NCBI GenBank assembly: GCA_016169945.1
Contig: JADLSH010000273.1
Location: forward strand, 806,001 to 870,000
Length of the DNA stretch: 64,000 nt
Reading direction: 5' to 3'
Origin: Trachythela sp. YZ-2020
Lineage: Eukaryota > Cnidaria > Anthozoa > Malacalcyonacea > Clavulariidae
Shown here: in pieces, positions 1 through 15,774 of the stretch
Numbering within the stretch: position 1 is the first letter of the stretch
Layout of the letters: each line of letters opens with the position of its first letter
Notes under the pieces: model-generated
What the model saw: only the letters and a program-made list of their open reading frames with translations
The model's database searches: none
Told to the model about the DNA's origin: nothing
Made by a program: the position numbers and the translations under genes

Positions 1-18
1 AGACAGGTGAACGTACCT
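1..18. mobile_element. Right end of a Harbinger-like MITE cut by the window edge
   Basis: The window opens with the terminal sequence GTGAACGTACCT followed by TAA. This is the terminus and 3-bp target duplication of the two complete 171-bp elements at 18108 and 21117. Only the last bases are inside the window. Confidence 0.55.
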
Positions 19-189
19 TAAGATGGATGATCTGTGAGATACCTGTACTGTAGATGATCCACATTTAGTATAAATCCTACCATTACTAACTGAATTTTGC
101 TGGTTTAATAGCATGTATTAATACACACATTGTATTATTTGACACATGAAAATCAATTTTATCAATTGATGAAAAGATATAATCAGTCA

Positions 190-440
190 TTGACTGGATA
201 TCGATTTTCAATATGCAATATGCAGTTGTCTGATAAACTCTGACTATAATTTCAGCATAGTCACACGTGATATTGTGATATAGAGTGCTTCCAGTTTGAC
301 TCTACCAAACATCGCAGGTTTTCCCCGGGTATTCCGGGTTCCTCCTGTAGCAACGCTGGACGAACAAGGGGCAGCTCTAGGGAGAACAGTTCAGAACTGA
401 TGGAGCTATCCAGTAAAATAAAGTTAGTTAAAAGTTCAGC
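190..440 (+). repeat. VNTR-SINE-like repeat, single 3' unit, in the CEP43-like intron
   Basis: One copy of the dispersed element. It has the leader with GCAGTTGTCTGAT, the segment ending in CCAGTTTGACTCTACC, then one 3' unit ending GAGCTATCCAGTAAAATAAAG. It lies downstream of the donor of the CEP43-like first exon, in the opposite orientation to that gene. It also supplies most of the reading frame that follows the exon, so the frame beyond position 462 should not be read as coding. Confidence 0.7.
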
Positions 441-461
441 ATTGAAGTATGAGTAATCTAC

Positions 462-548
462 CTTAATTTTTCCAAGCAATCCATTGTTTTCCAGCGTATG
501 TGCGACTAAATCACGTAAATCAGCGTCTTCTTCGGCAGAAATATTCAT
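462..548 (-). CDS. CEP43: CEP43/FOP-like centrosomal protein, first coding exon (gene continues off the left edge)
   Basis: This exon encodes 29 residues beginning MNISAEEDADLRDLV and ending at a GTAGAT donor after the codons for GKIK, phase 0. The pattern acidic-EED-x-LRDLV-x-TLEN-x-G-LL-x-KIK matches the conserved N-terminus of FOP (CEP43, FGFR1 oncogene partner), a LisH-containing centriolar-satellite and basal-body protein. The related small protein CEP20 starts similarly but lacks the EED-x-LRDL run, so CEP43 is preferred. The LisH domain and the rest should lie on further exons left of the window. The frame stays open past the donor only because a repeat copy follows. The neighbour to the right is the same-strand VWA gene, about 660 bp away. 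Confidence 0.72.
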
Positions 549-844
549 ATTATTAATAAAAACACTAAAATTTCTTTTAAAATTTAAAAATAATTTCTCT
601 GGCGCGATTTCTTTCCAAAATATTTTGAAAATGTTTGTTTTTGTTTTGGACGCGCCGGCCCAGGACTTCGCTCTTTTCCATCGCTCAAAAGTACTGAAAG
701 TTCAAAAAATAGGTACGCATTGCGTACATGCGTTTTACAACTGTGGTTTTACTGTACATTTTACTGGCATTGTTGCTTGAGAACAGTTGGACTTTATTAT
801 GCACAGTCCTTCATGTTCTTTATACAGACAAACAGGACAAACAG

Positions 845-930
<86 letters not shown>

Positions 931-1210
931 TGAACAACAATTTGCAGCTTGTTCTTAACAACTTGTTAATTAAGCAACACAACAGCTATGTGCAACAATT
1001 GTTTTACAGATATTTTAAATTTCTTTAGCTATTAATTTATATATTTTGTCTGTCTATATTTATCTTTCTCTATCGTAAAATATTCATATTTTCTGAAATA
1101 CACAAATTTAAAGACGTATTGTCATAGTCTCTAATAATACCAGATACATTTTCCGACTGAATCAGAGCTCAGTTTGTCTATAAAACGTCTGCAGCGAATA
1201 CACGATACTT
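549..1210. other. Intergenic spacer between the CEP43-like start and the VWA gene end
   Basis: No coding exon is visible. It should hold the promoter of the CEP43-like gene (a GC-richer patch near 600-665) and the 3' UTR of the VWA gene. A (CAGA)n array occupies 828-930. Reading frames across that array (repeating TDRQ or CLSV) are repeat translations and not genes. Confidence 0.6.
828..930. repeat. (CAGA)n microsatellite
   Basis: A run of the tetranucleotide CAGA, preceded by three imperfect copies of ACAGGACAA. Confidence 0.95.
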
Positions 1211-6260
<5,050 letters not shown>

Positions 6261-6901
6261 GGTTGACCTAAGAAAAACAATGACACGTTTATAGAGATTA
6301 TAAACTTCTATACTTAAGGGTTTGCTGAAAGCTGGAATTTAAATATCTCAAACGTGGGGGTCCATTGTAGTACTGTAAATATTGTCATATTGTAAAGTAC
6401 TATATATTGAACAATTTATTCTATAAAATGAAAGTAAAGAAAACCATTGAGTTGCACGAGAGCTCGAATTGACTGGATCAGTATTACCACACATACCAGT
6501 CAAACGAGAGTGGCTTTAAATCGCCTACGGCTCTAGTTTTGGACACGCATATTGCGCAAATTTGTTATCACAGATGCCCGAACCCCGTCCTATATCTTGA
6601 CAATTTGGCAAGCTTGTAGTCATAACATATATCTGTATAGTGTATATTTTATTTTATTTTAATAGCTTAGCCTTGTACATACAAATATAACGGCTGGGAA
6701 TCCGCAACAGCGTGAGCCAACTACTGCAGCCCCATTAGGAATAGAAATCACATTAATACACATACGATAATAACACAGGAAAAGGTTATTTCACTGGCCT
6801 CAGAATGACGTAATAACCATTAACCACACATTATCTGTTATAGTTTAATTAATCGTATCCCATCTCATATAACGAACTTGCGGTTTGTGCTCAGCAACAG
6901 G

Positions 6902-7065
6902 ACTCTGTAGCTCAGTTGGTTAGGGCGCTCAGCGCTGCACCGGAATAGCAGGGCCACAGGTTCAATTCCTGCCAGAGGGCCTAAGTTGCATTTTTCGCAA
7001 CTGCTCCTGGCTAGGTTTTTAAAGTATTCTATCTACTAACACCTTCTACTAATTGTATACATAGT
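6902..7065 (+). mobile_element. tRNA-derived SINE, full copy
   Basis: The tRNA-like head has an A box (TAGCTCAGTTGGTTAGGGC) and a B box (GGTTCAATTCC). It is followed by the body motif GCATTTTTCGCAACTGCTCC and the tail CTACTAACACCTTCTACTA. An extra CGCTCAG repeat disturbs the tRNA cloverleaf, so this is not a functional tRNA gene. Other copies are at 22150 (-), 22417 (+), 25480 (-) and 63178 (-). Confidence 0.85.
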
Positions 7066-7199
7066 TTATCTTTTTGTAATTAGTAGGCGAAGAGCCACAA
7101 CGTGGAAGTACTACTAATAAAATCATTATTATTATCATTCATCGAGCGTAATTCTTCTTGTCGGATTAATTACCGTATATAGAGCACTTGTTAATAGGA

Positions 7200-7975
7200 T
7201 TATGAGGGATGTTGCTGTGGTTAAAGCGTATTCTTTTCATCGCTATGACGGGGGTTTGATTCAGCACTGAATCAATAAGGGATGACCCTTACTGGACATC
7301 TAGTGAGAACAGTTTAGAACTGATAGAGCTATCCAGTATAAACAAAGTTAGTTTAGTTTAGGTTTCCTCCTGTTGTAACACTGGATCAATAAGAGATGAC
7401 CCTTACTGGACATGTAGTGAGAACAGTTTAGAACTGATAGAGCTATCCAGTATAAATAAAGTTAGTTTAGTTTAGGTTTCCTCCTGTAGTAACACTGGAT
7501 CAATAAGGGATGTCCCTTACTGGACCTCTAGGAAGAACAGTTTAGAACTGATAGAGCTATCCAGTATGAATAAAGTTAGTTTAGTTTAGGTTTCCTCCTG
7601 TAGTAACACTGGATCAATAAGAGATGACCCTTACTGGACATCTAGTGAGAACAGTTTAGAACTGATAGAGTTATCCAGTATAAACAAAGTTAGTTTAGTT
7701 TAGGTTTCCTCCTGTAGTAACACTGGATCAATAAGAGATGACCCTTACTGGACATCTAGTGAGAACAGTTTAGAACTGATAGAGCTATCCAGTATAAATA
7801 AAGTTAGTTTAGGTTTCCTCCTGTAGTAACACTGGATCAATAAGGGGTGACCCTTACTGGACATCTAGTGAGAACAGTTTAGAACTGATAGAGCTATCCA
7901 GTATAAACAAAAGTTTGTTTAGTTTAGGTTTCCTCCTGTAGTAACACTGGATCAATAAGGGATGCCCCTTACTGG
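7200..7975 (+). repeat. VNTR-SINE array 1, about seven units of about 110 bp
   Basis: A tandem array whose unit runs GGTTTCCTCCTGTAGTAACA, then GGATCAATAAG, GACCCTTACTGGAC, AACAGTTTAGAACTGATAG and finally CCAGTATAAATAAAG plus TTAGTTTAG. The units are nearly identical, which suggests recent amplification. The upstream GGGTTTGATTC resembles a tRNA B box. Confidence 0.9.
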
Positions 7976-8384
7976 TTTTCGCCGACACCTTTTCTACTAA
8001 CTTCCAGACGAAAGGTCCTCGCTCGAAACGTCGAAGTTCTTATTGTATTTATGAGGTATAGTTTTGCACAACAGTCAACAGCCGAATCTTCAATAGATAA
8101 AGTTTATAGTTTAGTTTATCATTTGCTGTAGTTTAGAAAATATAAAACTGAAGTTTAATCGCAGGTAAATCTTGACCTAGATTTTGACGATTTTTCGAGA
8201 TGACGACATAAAATCTAAATCTGCAGTTTTAACTTCCAAGTTTGGAAATTATCAGGAAGCACACAGGCAAACACTTAATGAGACAAGGAAGATTAATGCT
8301 AAATCCGAAGCATAATTTCCTACTGAAAATATTAAATAAAGGAAGCAAATTGAACGGTGGCGAAACGTAGGGGTCCAGTGTAGA

Positions 8385-8655
8385 TAGTGTTATACACGAG
8401 TTATGTCATAATCATTTTCACTGGTAGTTCAGACACAAACCACGGCAGCTTATTGTAGAACACTACCTACACTGGACCCCACGTTTGAGATATATTCTTC
8501 AGGTAGTTCAGACACAAACCACGGCAGCTTATATTGTAGAATACTACCTACACTGGACCCCACATTTGAGATACATTTTTCAGGTAGTTCAGACACAAAC
8601 CACGACAGCGTATTGCAGAATACTACCTACACTGGACCACCACGTTTAAGATTTA
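8385..8655 (+). repeat. 80-bp minisatellite, about three copies
   Basis: The unit runs GGTAGTTCAGACACAAACC, GGCAGCTTATTGTAGAATAC, TACCTACACTGGACC and ACGTTTGAGATA. Its own ends are complementary (GGTAGT and ACTACC), so each unit can form a short stem. Related arrays are at 12720, 40010 (-) and 44690 (-). Confidence 0.9.
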
Positions 8656-9289
8656 AATAATCAACTTGTACTTATCAACCAGCGTCTATAATATAATATC
8701 TGCTAAAGCCATTATTAATAAAAATGATTAAGCTATACTAATTTCTTTTTAAACAAAGCCTACCTTTGACACCAATTATTTGTTAATTAGAACTTCAATT
8801 ACTTTTTCGAATAAAGAATGTGACTGCTAGCTACCAAATCGCGGTCACAGGTGTTTTTGCCTCGCTCTCACTGTCTAAGAACTGTAAAAAAACAAGAAAG
8901 ATCAATTTACATTTCTCGATTGCTGTATTTCCTTTTGCCCTTGAGATATTTAAACTTATGACTTTTGTGATATTTTAGTGCGATGACTCGAGTTTAATAT
9001 ATCATATTTTTTCAATCAACGTCATTAAAATCTATTTATTAAGGCGCCAATTGCTTACAGTTACAAGTGCGATTATTATAGACCTTCAGATATTAATCAG
9101 GGGTCCTAAAGAATTATTTTTAGTACTTTATACAAGAAATGAATTGTGCAATTGCTGATATAACTAATATGAGCAAATATTTGAAGTGCCATTTAAACTG
9201 TAATTAACGGAAACAGGGAAAGGATATAGAAACCGACTGGATTGGTTCATTACGTTTATGACGTCACAGTACGACGTGTTGTGATTGTA

Positions 9290-9925
9290 AATTCGTCTCA
9301 GGCACATGCGAGATGAATGCTTCCAGAATACTGCAGGTTTTCTCTAGGTATTCCGGTTTCCAACCTATAGTAACACAAGATGCCCTTAATGGATCCCTAG
9401 AGAGAACAGTTTAGAACTGATAGAGCTATCCAGTATGAATAAAGTTAGTTTAGTTTAGGTTTCATCCTGTAATAACATTGGACTGTTAAGATATGATCCT
9501 TACTGGACCTCTAGGGAGAACAGTTTAGAACTGATAGAGCTATCCAGTATAAATAAAGTTAGTTTAGTTTAGGTTTCCTCCTGTAGTAACACTGGATCAA
9601 TAATGGATGACCCTTACTGGACCTCTAGGGAGAACAGTTTAGAACTGATAGAGCTATCCAGTATAAATAAAGTTAGTTTAGTTTAGGTTTCCTCCTGCAG
9701 TAGTAACACTGGATCAATAAGAGATGATCCTTACTGGACCTCTAGGGAGAACAGTTTAGAACTGATAGAGCTATCCAGTATATATAAAGTTAGTTTACTT
9801 TAGATTTCCTCTTGTAGTAACACTGAATCAATGAGATGACCTTACTGGATCTCTAGGGAGAACAGTTTAGAACTGATAGAGCTATCCAGTATAAATAAAA
9901 TTAGTTCAGTTTATGTCCCCCTGTA
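9290..9925 (+). repeat. VNTR-SINE array 2 with leader
   Basis: The leader (ACATGCGAGATGAATGCTTC, then CTGCAGGTTTTCTCTAGG) is followed by about five units of the 110-bp repeat. The last units decay towards 10110. Confidence 0.88.
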
Positions 9926-11954
9926 GCAAGCTCTAGAAAGAACAGATTAGAAGTTAGAACTGATAGAGATATAAAGTATAAATAGAGTCAGTTTAAGTTT
10001 CAATCTGTAGCAAGACAGGGGCAACAAGATGGTCTTAACACGTCTGGTCTTCTAGAGATTAGTTTAGGTTAGGTTTCCTCCAGCAATAACACTGGGCCAA
10101 CTAGGAAGCACTTTAGAACTGATAGAGCTATCAGTTTCTTATCCATCATCTTTTATCTTGGCCAATTTTCTTATCTATATCAATAGGAACACATTAATAC
10201 ATTCATTGCCAAGTTGTCGACTGATTTTAGCTGGCAAGCATAACTTTGGCTATATTCGGTAATTCCCGTATCTCCCAACAAGATGTGCTTATCTAATATT
10301 CCGGAAAACCACTTACATAAATTTCCTAAACAGGCCACAGAGCTTGCGAAAATCTAATTATATCATCAGCAGAATTACAGTCTAAGGGCTCTAAGACTAT
10401 TATAACACATGTTTAAGCCTGATGCAACTCAATTTACATTCTCGGATAACTCACATGCCTAGTTACCACTGTGCTGATAATGTAAGCATAGAATGGAACA
10501 AAGGTAACGAAAAATATAAATGATATATATTATTAAACTCATAAATAACTTTTATAAATATAACCTTTACTCAATGCCTGTAAATTTGATCCAGATTAAG
10601 TTTTCAGCTAAAACAGCTTTAATTATATAGACGGTAGACCTAATTGCACTTATTGACCCACAGCAAAATGTTGCATATATAATGAAAGAAATTGGTGTTT
10701 ATTATTCGTCTACTGAGTTAGTTGTTTCAGATGTCATGCATTAGATCATTTTAAGATCAACTGCAATTAATCTAGATCTTTAAGATGGTCGAAAAACATG
10801 ACGATTCATATATGTGTGCGTTTGCTAAGTATATGACAAAGCATTCGCGTCTGAGTGGGTCAGCCAATTAGGACATTTCGGAAGTCTGAAGGTAGTATAG
10901 TTTTGGTGACGTCTAACGCCTGCGTGATATATATTCATTTTACTTGCCACTGAAAGAGATTTATTTAATCACGGTTTAATAAACTAGTGTGCGCGCGATC
11001 GCGTGACTGCCAGAACGTTTTAATACTTGAAAAATATATGATCAAAATAATCCAAAAGTTTGTTGACATAACCTCGCTTGACCATGGGTGGTGGTGTTTG
11101 GTGGTAAAAGAGACCTTAAGATTGAGGTTTAAAATTTTTACTTCAAACCTCAAACTGTATTTTGAGGTTGAGGTTAGACGTCAGAGGTAATAAATTTTGA
11201 GGAGATTAAGATTGAAGTACAAACTCTGAGATGTCTTTGAGTATAACTCTGCCTTCTTGTCTTGAACGCTGTGCTTTATACTTTTTTGCCAAGCTTAGTT
11301 TTTCGTTTTTTGTGCATGTTTCAAAATAAGTGCAATGTGAAGCTAAGATGATGTTTTAAACATTTATTCTACTAATACTAAAATATACTTTGATATTTTC
11401 GAAAAGGATCCCGAGGGATTATTCATACGCGAAAACAATTTCCACACGTTGAAAACCTGAAAATTGACCGCAAATTCAACCGCGGGAGTCTAGTCACGTG
11501 ATCGCTAGCGGTTGGTCTCCAACGTGAAACAGGAAGCTCTTCTCGTACGCGACTGAGGTGAAATTATAATCAGATCGAAGCCAGTCAACGAGATGAAAGA
11601 CATGTGTACAAATCACTTTGCCACAAACATCCCTTCCAGCATAAATGCATTCTTTTATAGGATATAAATCTGTTTTCTAACTGGATCGCTTAGTAATTCC
11701 CTTTAGGACTGACCTAATTTGGCTGTAATGGCTGTTTACATAGCTATAGTCTTTAATACTGGGTGGTTAACGTAAGATGATTAGATCAGTAATGACAGTA
11801 ATCAGTATATTGGGATGATTGTGCACGGGTATTTCACCAAAATGCTGTTTCTTTTCATGGACTTAGGTGAAATATGATAAGGGGAGATTGCTGGGAAAGT
11901 GGCCTGCAGGTTTCTTTCACCTTTATCACTCTAAAAGTTTAGTATAGGCTTTTT

Positions 11955-12235
11955 GATCACACAGAGTCACTACAGCAGGAAACCTAAACTAAATTCACTA
12001 TATTTATACTCGATTAGCTCTACAGTTCTAAACAGTTCTCCCTAGAGGTTCAGTAAGGACCATCGCTTATTGTCCCGCTATTACTACAGGAGGAAACCTT
12101 AACTAAACTAACGTTATTATAATAGATAGCTCTATCAATTCTAAACCGTTCCGTCCCAGAGAGAGTCATCCCTTGGTCCGCTCTTCATTGCTACAGGAAG
12201 AAACCAGAATACCTGCGGAAAACCTGCGGTGTTTG
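11955..12235 (-). repeat. VNTR-SINE fragment, reverse orientation
   Basis: Two to three diverged 3' units and a leader remnant (ACCTGCGGAAAACCTGCGG) in reverse orientation. Confidence 0.7.
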
Positions 12236-12258
12236 AGACGGACGTGAAATTGATAAGT

Positions 12259-12465
12259 GAGTTTAAGCTTCGCGTTCATACGTCAAACGACAAACGCCAG
12301 GCGAAGAAACGTTATACGCTATAAGGCAATAAAGAGAAAATGAACTTGCTATTTTAAAACTGTGATGTATGATGATTCTTTTGAGATAAGAAAGAAAATA
12401 TGACGTGAAGATATGAAGGGAAAATTCGACTCTGCCGTTTGACCTCAAACGTGAAGCTTAAACTC
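12259..12465. mobile_element. Foldback MITE of about 207 bp
   Basis: The left end GAGTTTAAGCTTCGCGTTC and the right end GTGAAGCTTAAACTC are inverted copies; complementary CGTCAAACG and CGTTTGACC blocks lie just inside. No coding capacity. Confidence 0.75.
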
Positions 12466-12719
12466 CTATATAAGGAAACAACTACGTATTGTAGGAGTGG
12501 GAACCTCAGTCGCGGAGGTGCAAATACACTTTAAACCATGCACTGCGCCAACACGACAATCCCTGGGATTGTACATTTACTCGAATCTGTCAATTAGGAG
12601 ATAACTTGATATTCGTGAAGGGCAGTGCAACATGCAGCGAGGAACGCTATTAAAGCGACGCTCAGGAAATTTAATACTCTTAAAAAGCGCTAAATCTTCA
12701 GCGTATAAAAGCATATTTT

Positions 12720-13245
12720 AGCTGCCATGGTTTGTATCTGAACTGCCTAAGTTGGAGATATCATTTTCAGGTAGTTCAGACACAAACCATGGCAGCTTAT
12801 TGTAGAATACTACCTACACTGAACCCCCACGTTTGAGATATCTTTTTCAGGTAGTTCAGACAAGAACAATGGCAGCTTATTGTAGAATACTACCTACACT
12901 GGACCCCCACGTTTGAGATATCATTTTCAGGTAGTTCAGACACAAACCATGGCAACTTATTGTAGAATACTACCTACACTGGACCCCCACGTTTGAGATA
13001 TCATTTTCAGGTAGTTCAGACACAAACCATGGCAGCTTATTGTAGAATACTACCTACACTGGACCCCCACGTTTGAGAAATCATTTTCAGGTAGTTCAAA
13101 CACAAACCACGGCAGCTTATATTGTAGAATACTATACCTACACTGGACCCCCACGTTTGAGATATCATTTTCAGGTAGTTCAGACACAAACCACGGCAAC
13201 TCATTGTAGAATACTACCTACACTGGACCCCCACGTTTGAGATGT
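12720..13245 (+). repeat. 80-bp minisatellite, about six copies
   Basis: The longest array of the 80-bp family in the window, with nearly identical units. The sixth unit carries a 2-bp insertion in CTACCTACA. Confidence 0.93.
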
Positions 13246-13879
13246 GATCATAAAAGCATATGGAACCTAGCACAATGATTCTACGAATATATACCTGTAT
13301 AATTACATTTTAATAAAATCCTTCTTATATTGATATACAGAGACCATATGTTAAATTCATGAACAATTATATGATCAATCAATTAATTAAATCAATCTAA
13401 AACTTACCAAAAGATGTGAAATCCTCAACAGCAATCTATTCTTCAATTCTATTCTTCGCTCAAGCAGACCAATGTGCGGGCAAGCGATTCGAAACCTAAA
13501 ACACTCAACACAAATCCTTCTCTTTTCATTCAACCCTCGGTTATTAGCGTCAGTGCACTCGACAAATGCACGCTATGCCAATTTTCTGCGTGTGTGTGTG
13601 AGCCTGACCTGCGACCTCAAAAATCCGGAAAGATCAAAACAAAACGAAAACAGGCCATTAGCTATGACATGCTCATTTCATCATGTCTAATTGAAATCGA
13701 TATCTGAGATGAAATATAAATTGTTGTGGTTTTCAAACAGATTTTGCCGTTGATGGATTTGTAAAATGGCCCTATGCTGATAAAAGAAATATGTGTGCGC
13801 GTTTTTCAACGCGTTTATTAAATTCCATGTGAACTTTTTTGCGCCTATAATTAGATCTGCGAGGAGGCTACGTTTTCTT

Positions 13880-13965
13880 GGTTTGTTTGTTTGTTTGTTT
13901 GTTTGTTTGTTTGTTTGTTTGTTTGTTTGGTTGGTTGTGTGTTTGTTTGTTTGTTTGTTTGTTGG
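13880..13965. repeat. (GTTT)n microsatellite
   Basis: A GTTT tetranucleotide run interrupted by GGTTGGTTG. The apparent CLFV-repeat peptide across it is a repeat translation. Confidence 0.95.
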
Positions 13966-14907
13966 TCAGCAAGATAAGATAAGTATTAGGCTGTTTGAAG
14001 ATAAGTATTAGGCTGTTTGAAGCTAATAGCCGCAGGTCAGGGACAAATCCATCAAATTTTAGTTGAATTGGGATGAAAATTGGCCGATTAGAAATTTACA
14101 AAAGTTCGTCTCTATTTTCGCGGGCTTTGTACTGAATACTTAAGGTGATGAAGATATTATTACATCAACTTGGAAATCCATTTGTTTTAAACGCTCGACC
14201 ACTCGTCTTTCCGTCAGTGCTGCAGCTCTTAACATTTTAAACGTCGAGTGTGTTCCAGCGTGTCTGTCTATTAATAGTGTATGTATATGTGTGTATGTGT
14301 TTATGTGGTGAGGGAATTGAATTGTATCAATATGACAATATTGTATACTTGTGTTACTTTTCCTATTATATCATTATTATGTGTCTATTGTAAATAGTCT
14401 ATAAATATCTTCTCAAACGAATAGCATTAATAATTCACGAGGACCGTATCGTTGTCTTGATACCACGGTAATAAACGTCTATAAACTCAGTCAACTTTCG
14501 CGTTAAAATTCTCTTTAGCTACTGATTCGTTTGAGAAGTTATATCATACATTGGAAATTGTTTATAATAATGACTTTAAGGCACCTCAAAATATGTTAAG
14601 TCCATAATCCATATTGAAGGCTCAACCGCTCAAGCATTTGACAAATTTCAGGGACATTTTTTCAGAAAATGGAGGACGGCATACATCAAAGGATTATTTG
14701 TCTATGTGTGGTTGTATCAAAAGTTTAATGGGGAATTAGCACTTTACTTGGCTGTCTAAAAATGCCAGACAGTCTATATGAAGTGCTGGAAAATGTCCGA
14801 CAGCGATACTGCCAGAAATGTTTGGCAAAATATCTTAACGTGAAATTTTCTTCCGTCTTACAGGATATTTGTATTTTTGGATTTTGCTGCAACAGGAACA
14901 AATGTCA

Positions 14908-15017
14908 AAAACGCTTTTTCTAGGCCTGCCATATGCTTGTCAGTGCCGTGAGAGTCCCCAGAGAAACGCTTTTTCTAGGCCTGCCATATGCTTGTCAGTG
15001 CCGTGAGAGTCCCCAGA
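14908..15017. repeat. Exact 55-bp tandem duplication
   Basis: Two consecutive copies of a segment beginning AAACGCTTTTTCTAGGCCTG and ending GAGAGTCCCCAGAG, with no difference that I can see. Confidence 0.9.
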
Positions 15018-15415
15018 GAAGGGTAATACGGTTGAAAGTCCATAATTAATACTAATGGCAGAGAGAAAATAAGCATTTCTGTATTTTGCCATGAATGAGT
15101 TTAGCGTACATACATTTGTTCTTATAATTTTCTTTATATAAAATCAACTATTTACTGAAGATATTCGGTGTTCGAATTGGCTTTGCCATGCACGGAAAAG
15201 TGTTGAAAGCATGTTTCTAAAATTGACCTTATCACAATATCAATTTGGGAAAAATGAAATAATATGAATAAATGTTGACAATAATCTGTAGACATCCATG
15301 TTTACAGATTATTGATGTTATGAAGCGCTGTGGTCTTCCGTCTTACCCAGACCTAACCTATATATTCTCTATTTAAGGCACTTGCCCCCTCCACTCACTT
15401 TTTATAATCTATATC

Positions 15416-15421
15416 TTTATT
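15416..15421 (-). terminator. Candidate SEC63 polyadenylation signal
   Basis: AATAAA on the minus strand, about 355 bases past the SEC63 stop codon. No closer canonical hexamer was seen in the repeat-rich 3' UTR. Confidence 0.45.
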
Positions 15422-15429
15422 GTTCAGAA

Positions 15430-15570
15430 GCGATAAGTTCATAAGTCGTGAGGAAAAGTCCCCCCACCTAAATATAGAGCTAACCCCTCCCCCAGTATCA
15501 ATCACTCTCCTCCTTATCCCATCCACTCTCCCCACTTTTATTATCCCTATCCTCATACGTCTTGAGGTAA
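15430..15570 (-). pseudogene. Decayed copy of the last SEC63 exon, within its 3' flank
   Basis: This segment resembles 15725-15850, the acidic end of the last SEC63 exon, its stop codon and the following CCCCACCTAAATATAG. It has substitutions that remove several Asp/Glu codons. Between the two copies are several imperfect units of TTGAGGTCAGGTAGGTTCCC type (15560-15730). It looks like slippage-driven duplication of a purine/pyrimidine-biased tail, not a usable exon. Confidence 0.65.
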
Positions 15571-15774
15571 GTTCCCCCACTTATATTATTATTCAAAGCC
15601 TTGAGGTCAGGTAGGTTCCCCCACCTTTATTGTCCAAAGTGTTGAGGTAAGTTCCCCCATCTGAATTAATATTATTCAAAGCCTTGAGGTCAGGTAGGTT
15701 TCCCCACCTTATTCAAACTCTTGAGGTAAGTCCCCCACCTAAATATAGCGTTAACCCTCTCCCTCCCCCCAGTG

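Larger units (their letters stand above)
6261..15370. other. Gene-poor 9-kb interval between the VWA and SEC63 genes
   Basis: I find no exon I can support here. It contains a SINE (6902), two VNTR-SINE arrays (7260, 9290), an 80-bp minisatellite (8385 and 12720), a foldback (12259), a (GTTT)n run (13880) and a 55-bp duplication (14908). The stretches 10150-11950 and 14000-14900 show only AT-rich sequence with no structure I recognise. Short frames such as 10987-11190, 13472-13707 and 13793-14011 lack family resemblance or are repeat translations. Confidence 0.6.

Noticed and set aside
797..1028. Open frames across 797-1028 on both strands
   Set aside because: They are translations of the (CAGA)n array and its edges (TDRQ and CLSV repeats).
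7200..13245. CRISPR-like repeat arrays
   Set aside because: The units are contiguous tandem repeats without unique spacers, in a eukaryotic context, and with no cas genes.
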